Below, one piece after another: positions 1-8,819 of a DNA stretch of 64,000 nucleotides. Position 1 is the stretch's first letter. The number at the start of each line of letters is the position of its first letter. The stretch is from Streptococcus sp. S784/96/1 (lineage in GTDB: Bacteria; Bacillota; Bacilli; Lactobacillales; Streptococcaceae). Under the pieces are notes generated by a model. That model made no database searches and was not told where the DNA came from. It saw only the letters and a program-made list of their open reading frames with translations. A program made the translations under genes and the position numbers. The DNA is taken from assembly GCF_902729355.1 (NCBI RefSeq), contig NZ_CACVCC010000006.1, positions 37,190 to 101,189 of the forward strand, read 5' to 3'.

Positions 1-61
1 TCCATAATACTTATTGTACGTAAACTTTGTGATAATGGCAATACAAGGATATTGCTATCTC

Positions 62-90
62 ATGACAAAAATCATTGAAAGCGTTATAAT
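62..90 (+). promoter_or_regulatory. Promoter of the first gene cluster
   Basis: ATGACA at 62-67 and TATAAT at 85-90 are separated by 17 bases, a good sigma-A promoter. It is followed by the ribosome binding site GAGGTG before the ATG at 112. It probably drives 112-531 and the downstream pseudogene and nitroreductase gene. Confidence 0.6.
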
Positions 91-111
91 ATAGGTAAAA
101 GAGGTGATGCT

Positions 112-531
112 ATGACTATCAAGATAGAACGACAAACTGGTTGGCTTGACACACTAACAAGTTATCGAATTTACTTAAATTCACAGCTTGTCAGAACCAT
201 TGTCAACAATGAGATTCAAGAGATGCAGTTACCTCAGTCTCATTGTCAGCTTAGGGTCAAAAAAGACTTTCAAAAAGCAGCATATATCGACGCTATGGAG
301 GGTGACCATCTCATCATTAAAGTCAATCAGTTAGGATACCTTTTACGTATTCTCTATTATATGGGAATAGTGAGCCTACCAATGCTTAATTTGTTCAGAT
401 ACTCAAATCCCATACTAGAACAGTATAAGTACGTCATGTTAGGCTTAATCATTCTGTATATACTTATCCTAACCGTCATCTATATCACTCATCCAACTAT
501 TGCAATTATCAAAAAGACACCTAACTCATAA
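112..531 (+). CDS. Hypothetical membrane protein, intact copy of a tandem pair
   Basis: This is a 139-residue protein of a family I do not recognise. The first 85 or so residues look soluble (start MTIKIERQTGWL, with a short Cys/His-containing patch SHCQLRVKK). Two hydrophobic segments follow, near residues 82-97 and 107-127. The adjacent downstream sequence is a decayed paralogue that opens with nearly the same residues, so the two arose by tandem duplication. It is probably co-transcribed with the following nitroreductase. No catalytic motif is visible, and function is unknown. Confidence 0.6.
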   Translation: MTIKIERQTGWLDTLTSYRIYLNSQLVRTIVNNEIQEMQLPQSHCQLRVKKDFQKAAYIDAMEGDHLIIKVNQLGYLLRILYYMGIVSLPMLNLFRYSNPILEQYKYVMLGLIILYILILTVIYITHPTIAIIKKTPNS

Positions 532-564
532 AATTTTGATATGATATTAGAAGAGGTACTTATC

Positions 565-976
565 ATGATTTAGATTGAACGACAGACGGGACATTTGGGA
601 AAATTCCAAAAGTATTCTATCTATATCAATAGTGAATGGGTTGCTAAAATCAGGAATAAGAAAATAGTTAAACGTAATCTTCCACAGACATCCTGTCAAC
701 TCCGTATCAAATCTTCTCTGATAAAAAAAGTTACTCTAGATATTTCAGACGGTGAGCGACTATTAACTACACAAACCAAGCCAGGGAATATCATTCAAAA
801 TGGCTACTATATACTTATTACTATACCAATTGTTAAAAAGTTTCATCGGATTTTTCACACCATCCTTACAATATGGGCTCATTTTGTCAATGATTCTGTG
901 CCTCAGTTTTCTAGGACTACTCATCGCCAACATAACCTTACCCTGCGTTACTATTATTAAAAAGGAGACTTTATGA
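565..976 (+). pseudogene. Decayed tandem paralogue of the preceding membrane protein
   Basis: An RBS-like AGAGGT precedes an ATG at 565, but codon 3 is TAG (571-573), at the position of Lys-4 in the intact neighbour. After the stop the frame continues as IERQTGHLGKFQKYSIYIN, clearly matching the neighbour's N-terminus. Between about 860 and 885 the homology moves to another frame, which reads GLLIANITLPCVTIIKKETL and ends at TGA 974-976, again matching the neighbour's C-terminus. With one nonsense mutation and one frameshift this is a dead copy. Its last codons overlap the nitroreductase start (973) by an ATGA junction. Confidence 0.8.
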
Positions 977-1650
977 CCTCTATTCATGACGACATCCGTA
1001 ACAATTTCAACCGCCGCATGGCTATCCGTGTGTACAATGACCAAAAAATAGCTCGTGAGGATATGGAACTTATACTCGATACAGCTTGGCTCAGCCCATC
1101 TTCTGTTGGCTTAGAAGGCTGGCGTTTCCTAGTCTTTGAAAACAATGGCACAGGAAAACTTGAGAGCATTAAACCACAGCTTAAAGAGGTAGCTTGGGGC
1201 GCTCAGCCTCAGCTTGATACTGCTAGTCACTTCGTTTTTCTCTTGGCTGAGAAAAATGCCCGCTACGACAGCTCTGCTATTTACCAAAGCCTCGTCCGCC
1301 GTGGTCTTGACGAAGAAGGTGTGAAAAGCCGTCTGCCACTCTATCAAGCCTTTCAAGAGCGTGACATGAAGGTGGCTAATGACCCTCGTGCCCTTTGGGA
1401 TTGGACAGCTAAGCAAACCTACATCGCTATGGGCAATATGATGATAACCGCTATCCGCCTCGGCATAGACTCTTGCCCTATCGAGGGCTTTGACTACGAC
1501 AAGGTGAACGCTATTTTAGCAGACGCCGGTCTTATCAATCCCAAAACAGAAGGCATCGCTAGCATGGTGTCCTTTGGCTATCGCCTCAAAGAACCAAAAC
1601 ACCCTCGTACCCGCAAATCACGTGAAGAAGTCGTGACTTGGGTGGACTAA
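973..1650 (+). CDS. Nitroreductase family NAD(P)H oxidoreductase
   Basis: At 225 residues this has the usual length of an FMN-dependent NfsB-type nitroreductase, a homodimer that reduces nitroaromatics, quinones or other flavin-accessible substrates. Supporting features are the N-terminal NRRMAIRVYNDQKI segment (FMN phosphate-binding Arg region), the LSPSSVGLEGWRFLVF segment and the C-terminal SFGYRLKEP motif of the family. An RBS (AAAGGAG) lies 7 bases before the ATG, and the start overlaps the end of the upstream pseudogene. The physiological substrate cannot be read from sequence. Confidence 0.85.
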   Translation: MTSIHDDIRNNFNRRMAIRVYNDQKIAREDMELILDTAWLSPSSVGLEGWRFLVFENNGTGKLESIKPQLKEVAWGAQPQLDTASHFVFLLAEKNARYDSSAIYQSLVRRGLDEEGVKSRLPLYQAFQERDMKVANDPRALWDWTAKQTYIAMGNMMITAIRLGIDSCPIEGFDYDKVNAILADAGLINPKTEGIASMVSFGYRLKEPKHPRTRKSREEVVTWVD

Positions 1651-1655
1651 AAAGA

Positions 1656-1703
1656 AATAGCATCACATCTCTACCTCTAAAAAGATAGAAATGTGGTGCT
1701 ATT
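1656..1703. terminator. Bidirectional terminator between convergent genes
   Basis: AATAGCATCACAT (1656-1668) pairs with ATGTGGTGCTATT (1691-1703), allowing one G-U pair. It lies between the nitroreductase stop and the stop of the convergent acetyltransferase gene. Confidence 0.6.
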
Positions 1704-2196
1704 CTCCTTGCGACAATTCTCTTTCCGCAATAACAAAAGTGTACAACTCTTCTTTTACTTCAATACCTGTTGGTAGAAAACCCTGCTTTTCCCAAAAATG
1801 TTTTGCTTGAGGATTGGTTTTTACATAAGCTAGTCTCACTTTTCTAAAACTTCTGGAAAAATAGACAAAGGTCTCTTGAATGATTCGACTCCCTATTCCC
1901 ATACCTTGACAAGATGAATTGACCATAAAAAAGCCAATAAATACAGTCTCCTCGTTTGGATAATCATAGACAAAATCCATGACTGCTACTAACTTCTCCT
2001 TCTCCCAAAAGCCAAGGTAATACTTATCACTTTGAGATTTCCCATCTGGCAAACGACGGATATCCTCTTGTATACTCGCTAAACTCGGTTCAGGTGGACA
2101 ATGTCTAAAGAAAAATAGATTTCCCTGATAAAGTTCTAAAACTTGTATTAAATCCTCTTCAACAATCGGACGAACTTTGAAATATGATGATAACAT
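1699..2196 (-). CDS. GNAT family N-acetyltransferase
   Basis: This is about 165 residues. The acetyl-CoA binding region is visible as NSSCQGMGIGSRIIQETF (motif A, Q-x-x-G-x-G), followed by AKHFWEKQGFLPTG (motif B, Asn/Phe-rich helix with the usual W-x-x-x-G-F). I chose the ATG at 2196 because AGGTGAG lies 9 bases upstream. A longer frame to 2259 would run into the 3' end of phoH. It sits just downstream of phoH on the same strand. The acceptor substrate is unknown. Confidence 0.8.
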   Translation of the reverse strand: MLSSYFKVRPIVEEDLIQVLELYQGNLFFFRHCPPEPSLASIQEDIRRLPDGKSQSDKYYLGFWEKEKLVAVMDFVYDYPNEETVFIGFFMVNSSCQGMGIGSRIIQETFVYFSRSFRKVRLAYVKTNPQAKHFWEKQGFLPTGIEVKEELYTFVIAERELSQGE

Positions 2197-2224
2197 TTCC
2201 ATTAACTCACCTACTGTAAATAAC

Positions 2225-3274
2225 TTATTCTTCCTCAGGTAATTCCCCAATGACTTCATAGCTGGTCAAACCAGAAGTTGCTTCGGCAGCCTCCGCCACT
2301 TCTTTCTGGAAGTCAGCTGATCGCTCATCTTCGTACGCTTTGATAATTTCAGCAACAACAGGATGACGGACAACGTCTTTAGCTGAAAAATAGACAAAGT
2401 CAATAGCTTTGATGCTCTGCAATTTTTCCGTCGCATCAATCAAACCAGACTTAACTTTCCTTGGCAAGTCAATCTGACTGATATCACCGTTGATAATCAT
2501 CTTAGAATTAAAGCCAAGACGTGTCAAAAACATCTTCATCTGCATAATGGTCGTGTTTTGTGCTTCATCCAAGATGACAAAGGCATCATCTAAAGTCCGT
2601 CCACGCATATAGGCTAGTGGTGCAATTTCAATGGTTTCACGCTCCATCAGGCGCGTGGTCTGCTCTTTTCCTAAAATTTGATAGAGAGCATCATAGACAG
2701 GACGAAGATAAGGATCAACTTTTTCCTTCAAATCACCAGGAAGGAAGCCAAGACTTTCACCAGCTTCAACTGCTGGACGAGTTAAGATAATACGCTTCAC
2801 CTGACCACGTTTGAGGGCAGTAACCGCCAAAGTGACAGCTAAGAAAGTCTTTCCTGTACCCGCTGGACCAATTCCGAATACCACATCATGTTTTTTCACA
2901 CTATCCACATAGAGTTTTTGCCCCAAGGTCTTCACACGAATTGGCTTGCCATAGTTGTCCTTGATGATTTCCTCTTCATAGAGGGCAACAAATTTGTCAA
3001 TGCTACCATTTTGAGCCATAGACAAGGCCATCACCACATCAGAGGTATTCACTACCATGCCACGACCTACCAAGACCAGCAAGGCATTAATCGTGAGACG
3101 TGCTATTTCAACAGCTTCCTCATCATCTCCTAAAATCTGAACACGCTCCGTTCTGGCATGAATAATGACACCAAGATTTTCTTCAATCAGTCTCAAATGA
3201 CGCTCATTACTACCAAACAATGCCATCACATCATCAGGGTGATTTAAAGTAACTTCCACAGAATACTCTTGCAA
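2225..3274 (-). CDS. phoH: PhoH-like ATPase
   Basis: This 349-residue cytoplasmic P-loop ATPase is of the PhoH/YbeZ family, linked to RNA metabolism and often a partner of the RNase YbeY. The N-terminal ~110 residues resemble a KH-like nucleic-acid-binding region. The Walker A motif GPAGTGKT lies at residues 136-143 and the Walker B segment FVILDEAQN near 235, followed by the sensor region IINGDISQIDLP. The C-terminal tail is acidic. It is preceded by its own -10 right after a terminator, so it starts a new transcript. The family assignment is firm; the role is inferred. Confidence 0.93.
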   Translation of the reverse strand: MQEYSVEVTLNHPDDVMALFGSNERHLRLIEENLGVIIHARTERVQILGDDEEAVEIARLTINALLVLVGRGMVVNTSDVVMALSMAQNGSIDKFVALYEEEIIKDNYGKPIRVKTLGQKLYVDSVKKHDVVFGIGPAGTGKTFLAVTLAVTALKRGQVKRIILTRPAVEAGESLGFLPGDLKEKVDPYLRPVYDALYQILGKEQTTRLMERETIEIAPLAYMRGRTLDDAFVILDEAQNTTIMQMKMFLTRLGFNSKMIINGDISQIDLPRKVKSGLIDATEKLQSIKAIDFVYFSAKDVVRHPVVAEIIKAYEDERSADFQKEVAEAAEATSGLTSYEVIGELPEEE

Positions 3275-3309
3275 ATAGAGTTCCTCTTTCTTTCATTTAA
3301 CTTGCTTTT

Positions 3310-3342
3310 ATTATAGCAAAAAATCCCCCTAGTCGGGGAATT
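3310..3342 (-). terminator. Terminator of the rhodanese gene abutting the phoH -10
   Basis: On the minus strand AATTCCCC - GACTA - GGGGGATT (3322-3342) forms a stem followed by a T run, ending the upstream rhodanese transcript. TATAAT (3310-3315) follows immediately and looks like the phoH -10 box. Confidence 0.65.
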
Positions 3343-3377
3343 TTAGTTATTCACATTGAAAAACTTAATTGAAGTTC

Positions 3378-3836
3378 CTACTCCAAGATACCGCCAATAG
3401 CTTCTATATGCTCTACACCGCCCATATCAAAGACTTGAGTATAGCCAGCATCTCGTAAAAGTTTGACTGCTTGTGCTGAACGAATTCCTTTTAGACAATG
3501 AACATAGATTTTAGTATCTTTAGGAAGCTCTGGTAGCTTTCCGTTTTCTAAATCTGTAATTGGAAAATTCTCTGTAATACCAAAATTACCAGCTTTATAC
3601 TCCTCTGCAGAGCGGACATCAAAAAACTTAGCTCCTGACTCCACATCTTCCTTAACCATATCAAAAGAAATGCGATTCGCCTTGGCATCTGGCCCCGCCT
3701 TTTCCCAATCAATCTTCTCAGCTGAAACGGAAGTTTGTTCCTTATCAGTATTTGATGTGCTCATATCAGATATTGATTGACAAGCAGTCAGAAAAAGTCC
3801 TAAGACAAACATGTTCACTATTAATAATTTCTTCAT
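3378..3836 (-). CDS. Rhodanese-domain lipoprotein
   Basis: At 152 residues, this starts with a lipoprotein signal peptide (MKKLLIVNMFVLGLFLTAC, lipobox LTAC, Cys-19). A single rhodanese homology domain fills residues ~50-150, with a catalytic-loop cysteine in YVHCLKGIRSAQAV and the DVRSAEEYKAG motif. It should be tethered outside the membrane, possibly in extracytoplasmic sulfur or thiol chemistry. It has its own terminator, so it is probably monocistronic. The domain is certain and the substrate is not. Confidence 0.85.
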   Translation of the reverse strand: MKKLLIVNMFVLGLFLTACQSISDMSTSNTDKEQTSVSAEKIDWEKAGPDAKANRISFDMVKEDVESGAKFFDVRSAEEYKAGNFGITENFPITDLENGKLPELPKDTKIYVHCLKGIRSAQAVKLLRDAGYTQVFDMGGVEHIEAIGGILE

Positions 3837-4013
3837 GTTAACTCCTTATACTCTTAAAAAATGGGAATAAATGGTATTTTAAGAGTATTATTTTTTTCTA
3901 TATCAAATGTTTAATAATGATAGACTATCCAAGTTAAAAACAAACATTAGAATTAGCTATCAAACAAATCCATTATATAAAAGCTCTGCTTACTTTAGCA
4001 AATATTTGAGACT

Positions 4014-4038
4014 AAAAAACCAGCACTAAAGCTGGCTT
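4014..4038 (-). terminator. Terminator after ppaC
   Basis: On the minus strand AAGCCAGC and GCTGGTT (4018-4038) form a stem followed by six Ts. It lies just downstream of the ppaC stop. Confidence 0.75.
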
Positions 4039-4046
4039 TTTAGTTA

Positions 4047-4982
4047 TTAAGCATTAAAGCTTTCTGTCAATTGTGGTACCACTTGTTTTTTACGAGAAAC
4101 AGCGCCTGCAAGGAAGGCATGGTTGTTTTTAAGTTTAAAGTTGAAAGCTGCTTCAACCTTATCCATATTAGAACCGAGAGCAAGAATTTCTGAATTTGAA
4201 TTCAAGATATCAGTAATCATAAGAACAAAGTCTGAGTAACCATTTGCTACTGATGAGGCTGTCATTGCCGCTTCGATATCTGCTTTACGCTCTAAAACTT
4301 CTGCAATATCAACAGTGTTCACTTGTGCAACACGGACACTATTTCCATTAAGCGGGAATGTTTTAGCATCAATGTCAATCAATTCTTCTGCTGACTTGCT
4401 CGCAAGATTTGTACCTGCTTTAAGAAGCTCGAGACCATATTCTTCCAAATTGACACCAGCAAGCTCTGCCAATTCTTTAGCCACTTGTGCATCAGATTCA
4501 TGAGTTGTTGGTGATTTAAGAAGAAGCGTATCTGAAATCAAACCTGATAAAAGAAGTCCTGCTACTTCACGAGGAAGTGTCACACCTGCTTCTTTTGACG
4601 CGCGGTAAACGATTGATGATGCAGATCCAACTGGTTCTAAACGCATGTAAAGAGGATTTGCAGTCTCAAAGTTCGCCACACGGTGGTGGTCAATCACTGC
4701 TGCCACTTCTACTTCACGGATATCAGCGATTGATTGTTGAAATTCGTTATGGTCAGTTAAAATAACATGAAAAACACCTTCTGCTTTAGCAGATTCTACC
4801 ACACGTGGAGCCTCAACACCAAAATAGTTAAGCGCAAATGCGGTTTCTTCATTAGGTATACCAAGAGCAACAGCTTCCGCATCGCGACCCCAAGCAGTAC
4901 GCTCAAGATAAGCCCAACCGTATGATGATGCAATAGCATCTGTATCAGGATTTTGGTGACCAAAAACTAAACATTTAGACAT
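4047..4982 (-). CDS. ppaC: Manganese-dependent inorganic pyrophosphatase
   Basis: This is a 311-residue family II pyrophosphatase (DHH family), hydrolysing PPi to phosphate and pulling biosynthetic reactions forward. Metal-binding motifs are visible: [13 protein letters not shown] near the N-terminus, the VILTDHNE segment, and the DHH triad in [12 protein letters not shown]. The C-terminal substrate-binding motif [10 protein letters not shown] is present. Length and motifs match the streptococcal enzyme. It is a single-gene transcript ending in its own hairpin. Confidence 0.97.
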   Translation of the reverse strand: MSKCLVFGHQNPDTDAIASSYGWAYLERTAWGRDAEAVALGIPNEETAFALNYFGVEAPRVVESAKAEGVFHVILTDHNEFQQSIADIREVEVAAVIDHHRVANFETANPLYMRLEPVGSASSIVYRASKEAGVTLPREVAGLLLSGLISDTLLLKSPTTHESDAQVAKELAELAGVNLEEYGLELLKAGTNLASKSAEELIDIDAKTFPLNGNSVRVAQVNTVDIAEVLERKADIEAAMTASSVANGYSDFVLMITDILNSNSEILALGSNMDKVEAAFNFKLKNNHAFLAGAVSRKKQVVPQLTESFNA

Positions 4983-5058
4983 GATTTACCTCTTTTTCAA
5001 ATTTTTCTTTATTATACCATAAAACCATCTATCCAATAAAGCCTTACCAAACAATTCT

Positions 5059-5495
5059 TTAGATCATCTCATATAAAAAGAGTACTACTCTGCTTGGCAA
5101 GCGCTTGGCTTTAGAGATAGAGTATTTTTCTTTAATCCAAGACAAATACTCACCATAAGCCTCAAACTCTGGTTTTCTGACAAAATAATACAGTTTTATA
5201 AAAGCTCCGATCTTAACCTGTTCTACATTATCTTTTATAACCGTACGGATAACATTATTTTCTATAGTAAAAACTCCGCCATTATCCAACGAGGCGATAA
5301 CTCATAGCGACCATCCGGTCGAATAATCTGACTATCCACTCCTCCGGAAAGAACTTTATCATGTAAGCCATCTCCCACTAACTCACCTGATAAAATAGGA
5401 ATCAACTAACGCCTACCATTGATATCATTTTGTCCTACCAAAATCGTCACACCAACTTCTACCGTAATGTCAAAAACTTTTTTTAAAGCCTCCAT
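5059..5495 (-). pseudogene. DUF3237 family protein, disrupted
   Basis: From the ATG at 5495 (RBS GAGGAGG) the frame reads MEALKKVFDITVEVGVTILV and stops at codon 30 (TAG, 5406-5408). It then resumes as LSGELVGDGLHDKVLSGGVD..QIIRPDGRYELSPR. Near 5290 the homology moves to another frame (NGGVFTIENNVIRTV to LPSRVVLFLYEMI) ending at 5059. The pattern with RPDG-x-x-E-L, a G-x-I-x-V-x-N-like strand and a C-terminal V-x-x-x-Y-E matches DUF3237. With one nonsense codon and one frameshift it should not be functional. Confidence 0.75.
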
Positions 5496-5521
5496 TTTTC
5501 CTCCTCAATGATAAAACAAGA

Positions 5522-5543
5522 GGACTGGTACATCACCCAGTCC
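5522..5543 (-). terminator. Terminator of the flavin reductase operon
   Basis: On the minus strand GGACTGG - GTGATGTA - CCAGTCC (5522-5543) is followed by TCTTGTTTT, directly after the stop of the 803-residue flavoprotein gene. Confidence 0.75.
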
Positions 5544-5558
5544 CCTATATTATAACTG

Positions 5559-7970
5559 TTAGCAATTTTCAGAAACCGCAGTAATACCTGCAATACGACC
5601 AAAGGTGAAAATATCTGTCAATGAATTACCTCCTAAACGGTTACCCGCATGGAGTCCTCCTGCTACCTCACCAGCAGCATAAAGTCCTTTGATTATGTCA
5701 CCACTTTCATTGATAACGTGTGTTGTGGTATCAATTTTGAGGCCGCCCATAGTATGGTGCACTGCCGGTTTACGTGGAGTAGCATAAAATGGTGCTACTT
5801 CACATTTAAGGTCAAAACCACCCTTATTAAATTCTGGGTCAAAACCTGCGTCAACGTATGAATTGTAGTTTTTAATCGTTGTGACCAATGTTTCTGGATC
5901 AACACCAATTTGTTCTGCCAATTCTTCCAAGGTATCGGCACGGTGAAGGGTCCCTGCTGCAACTTGCGCATCAATTTTTTCTTGACTAGTATTGTAAGCT
6001 GTCGCTTTAATCTTATCGTCTGCGATAAGGTAGAAAAGTCCACCATTGTCAATCGCAGCTTGCGACAATTTGTCACGGCTGCCGTATTCGTCAACAAAGC
6101 GTTTTCCTTCTTTATTGACCATGATAAAGTTAGCAGGTGGCACTTGAAGCCCCGAGAAGAGAGCTCCCGTCACGGGATCTGACACTGGCATCATTTGGCT
6201 AAAGCCCATACCAACAAGGTCGGCACCAACAGATTGCCCAAGGAGAATACCATCACCGGTTACAGCTGGTGTATTTGATGTAGCAATATCATCATCAATC
6301 TCAGACCAATACGTGTTGTATTGTTGCAACATTTTCGTATTGGCACCAAAACCACCAGAAGCCATGACAACGGCCTTAGCATTTACTGTAATGGTTTGAC
6401 CATTTCGTCCTTCAGCAATAACACCTCGAACAATACCATCAGTAACAATCAATTCTTTAACTGGTGAGTCGGTCAAAATGGTGCCTCCGTGTTCTCGAAC
6501 GTATTTGTCAAGAACAGAAATGAAGGCAAATCCCATAGGCTGAACAGGCTTGTGCCCACGGCGCCAAAGTGCACCAACTGGCATGGTCACTTCATCACGA
6601 ACAAACTCTACCCCAATATCTTCCAACCACCGAACAGATCCAAGGGCATTTTCTGTCAAGACTTTCACCAAGTCATAATTCCCATGAATTTCCTGTCCAT
6701 TAAGGTCAGTTCGTTTTCCGCCGATATAAGTCTGAATGCGATAAAGAAGGGTTGAATCAAAAAGATAACTTGGATCTTTTAGATAATTTTCCACCTCAGC
6801 CTTCAGTGTCCTAAAGTCTTCTAAGTATTCTGGATCAATGGTTGCTTCATCCGTGTTAATCAATTCTTGAAGGTTATGCGCTTCACCTGGATTAGCCGCA
6901 AAAGTATTTTGCCAAGCAGGATCTGGTGCATTCATTGGACCACCTGCTCGAACGGTATTCCCACCGACTGCTGGGAATTTTTCAACGACAATAACTTTCT
7001 TACCTTCTTGGATAACAGCTACCGCCGCTGCAAGACCGGCACCACCACCACCGATGACAACGACATCAGCTTCATAGGTCTTATCTTCTTTGTCCAAAGC
7101 CGAAGGCGCTTTAGGGCGTTTACGAAGCACATCTGGATTACCACCTGCTAATTTAACGGCACGCGCTACCCCATCAATCACCCCATTTGAAGTGACTGAC
7201 GCACCTGAAATCGCATCAACGTTAAGAGTTTGGCCTTCAATGATTTCAGCTGGAACTCGGGTGAAAACAATATCTGCAATCCCAGATGATTCACCAGATG
7301 AATCAATGTCAATTTTCTCAATCTTTTCTTCAGAAAGAGTGACCGCCATAGGAAGTTTTCCATTATGCCCCTCTGTCGTAACCGCATAAGTACCTGGTTC
7401 AAAACGAACTTCTTCTGGAATATTGAGCTGATTTGCCACCTCAACAAAACGCAAGAAACGCAAGAAACAACTATCTAAGAAATCGACTGTCCCTTCATTG
7501 GTAAGGTCACCATTCTCATCAAAGGCACGATGAGCACGACCTAAAAGGAATTCACTACCTGGCATAACAGTCGCATTAACACCGGGAGCATCTAAAATCT
7601 GACGCAGGTGCAATTGTGCACGAGATGACCCCTGCACATCGTATGACGCCCCAACAATCATGGTTGGTTTGCCATCCAATGGATGGACATTAAAAGATAA
7701 CCATTCAATCAGACTGTTAAGGCTTGACGGGAGGGTATGGTTGTGCTCAGGTGTCGCAATAATTACCCCATCTGCTTCAGTAATTTTAGTATTAAACGTT
7801 TGAATCACTGGCGTGTCAGTTTGGTCATCGGTTTCATTAAACATTGGCACGTCTGTGATTTCTAAAATCTCAAGATTAGCCTTTTTCATAAAATGCTTCT
7901 GCATGAATTGCAAAAGCATGCGGTTATAAGACTTCTTCGCATTGGTACCAACAATCGCTACTAATTTCAT
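5559..7970 (-). CDS. Three-domain flavin-dependent reductase (HcrB / fumarate-reductase-like)
   Basis: This is an 803-residue protein from the ATG at 7970; a GTG lies just upstream. It has no signal peptide, so it is cytoplasmic. Residues ~1-185 form an NADPH-dependent FMN reductase (flavodoxin-like) domain with [10 protein letters not shown]. Residues ~190-280 form an FMN-binding domain with SGASVTS, the covalent FMN-threonine motif. From ~300 it is a fumarate-reductase-type flavoprotein: FAD motif [16 protein letters not shown], active-site region [17 protein letters not shown] and [10 protein letters not shown]. The layout matches bacterial hydroxycinnamate/acrylate/cinnamate reductases such as HcrB of Lactiplantibacillus. 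Its job is probably NAD(P)H-linked reduction of a C=C bond in an unsaturated acid. The substrate is inferred only from family; fumarate or urocanate are alternatives. Confidence 0.85.
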   Translation of the reverse strand: MKLVAIVGTNAKKSYNRMLLQFMQKHFMKKANLEILEITDVPMFNETDDQTDTPVIQTFNTKITEADGVIIATPEHNHTLPSSLNSLIEWLSFNVHPLDGKPTMIVGASYDVQGSSRAQLHLRQILDAPGVNATVMPGSEFLLGRAHRAFDENGDLTNEGTVDFLDSCFLRFLRFVEVANQLNIPEEVRFEPGTYAVTTEGHNGKLPMAVTLSEEKIEKIDIDSSGESSGIADIVFTRVPAEIIEGQTLNVDAISGASVTSNGVIDGVARAVKLAGGNPDVLRKRPKAPSALDKEDKTYEADVVVIGGGGAGLAAAVAVIQEGKKVIVVEKFPAVGGNTVRAGGPMNAPDPAWQNTFAANPGEAHNLQELINTDEATIDPEYLEDFRTLKAEVENYLKDPSYLFDSTLLYRIQTYIGGKRTDLNGQEIHGNYDLVKVLTENALGSVRWLEDIGVEFVRDEVTMPVGALWRRGHKPVQPMGFAFISVLDKYVREHGGTILTDSPVKELIVTDGIVRGVIAEGRNGQTITVNAKAVVMASGGFGANTKMLQQYNTYWSEIDDDIATSNTPAVTGDGILLGQSVGADLVGMGFSQMMPVSDPVTGALFSGLQVPPANFIMVNKEGKRFVDEYGSRDKLSQAAIDNGGLFYLIADDKIKATAYNTSQEKIDAQVAAGTLHRADTLEELAEQIGVDPETLVTTIKNYNSYVDAGFDPEFNKGGFDLKCEVAPFYATPRKPAVHHTMGGLKIDTTTHVINESGDIIKGLYAAGEVAGGLHAGNRLGGNSLTDIFTFGRIAGITAVSENC

Positions 7971-7989
7971 CACTTCATTCCTCCATCAC

Positions 7990-8598
7990 TTACGCTTTTA
8001 GCCAATCTTCCCAGATGAAAGACTTTTTACGATCAGTATCTTCTGGCTTAACTAATTGATTGGTCAAGGTCACAAATTGGACAAATTCTGCGAAATGTTC
8101 TTCCAACTCAGCCACTTTTTCTGAATTATTCAAATTAAAGTTATTATCTAAAACTTGTTCTGAGTGACCTAAGAAGAATTCTGTCCCTGGCATGACACGT
8201 GCTTTCAACTCTGGTGCATCTAGGATTTGACGCAAGTGTGCCTGTGCACGCGATGTTCCCAAAAGACCAAGTGATGCCCCTACAATCATAGTTGGTTTAT
8301 TGATAAGGGCGCGACTGGTGTATGCAATCCATTCAAGCGCAGACGCTAACGGTGCTGGAATCGTATGGTCATACTCAGGTGTTGAAATAATCACCCCATC
8401 TGCAGCTAAGATTTTTTCAGAAAATACTGCCACTGTTTCTGGCGCGGTTTTGTCTTCTGGCTCATTGAAAGCTGGCAAATCCTTAATTTCCAAAACCTCA
8501 ATATCAGCTTGTTGTTCAAAGTGCTTTGCCATAAACTTCAGCAATTTGCGATTGGTTGATCGGTTTGAATTGGTACCGACGATAGCAACTAATTTCAT
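7990..8598 (-). CDS. NADPH-dependent FMN reductase (HcrA-like)
   Basis: This 202-residue flavodoxin-fold protein is clearly paralogous to the N-terminal domain of the following reductase: both have [10 protein letters not shown] near the start, KPTMIVGAS, and a RQILDAP segment. It is the first gene of the operon, 19 bases before the large reductase, with RBS AGAGGTAACAAG. By analogy with hcrA-hcrB of lactobacilli it may supply reduced flavin, help flavinylation, or act as an electron-input subunit. The catalytic role is inferred. Confidence 0.85.
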   Translation of the reverse strand: MKLVAIVGTNSNRSTNRKLLKFMAKHFEQQADIEVLEIKDLPAFNEPEDKTAPETVAVFSEKILAADGVIISTPEYDHTIPAPLASALEWIAYTSRALINKPTMIVGASLGLLGTSRAQAHLRQILDAPELKARVMPGTEFFLGHSEQVLDNNFNLNNSEKVAELEEHFAEFVQFVTLTNQLVKPEDTDRKKSFIWEDWLKA

Positions 8599-8629
8599 CT
8601 TGTTACCTCTTTCACAATTTTATGGTATC

Positions 8630-8665
8630 ATTATACTACTTTTAATGCTTTTGTAAACGTTCTCT
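8630..8665 (-). promoter_or_regulatory. Promoter and CcpA cre site of the reductase operon
   Basis: On the minus strand TTTACA (8652-8657) and TATAAT (8630-8635) are separated by 16 bases. Read on the plus strand, 8651-8665 is TTGTAAACGTTCTCT, a full match to the cre consensus WTGNAANCGNWNNCW, and it covers the -35 box. That placement predicts CcpA repression on preferred sugars. Both elements are seen in sequence; binding is inferred. Confidence 0.75.
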
Positions 8666-8748
8666 TGATAAAATTCGGGTTATTATATTATTATCTCGTG
8701 TTTTTGTATCACTTTGTGAAAAAAGTTTCAATTTTTGTATAAAACTCA

Positions 8749-8778
8749 TTGACAGCTTTTTCGATTTTATGGTATATT
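8749..8778 (+). promoter_or_regulatory. Divergent promoter of the transporter gene
   Basis: A perfect TTGACA (8749-8754) and TATATT (8773-8778) with an 18-base spacer lie 42 bases before the transporter start. Confidence 0.75.
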
Positions 8779-8819
8779 CGTGAAAAAATAAACAAAGTTT
8801 CTTTTAGAGAGGGATTATT

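Noticed and set aside
763..1044. Minus-strand frame of 93 codons
   Set aside because: It lies over the pseudogene and nitroreductase on the opposite strand and has no RBS or recognisable motif.
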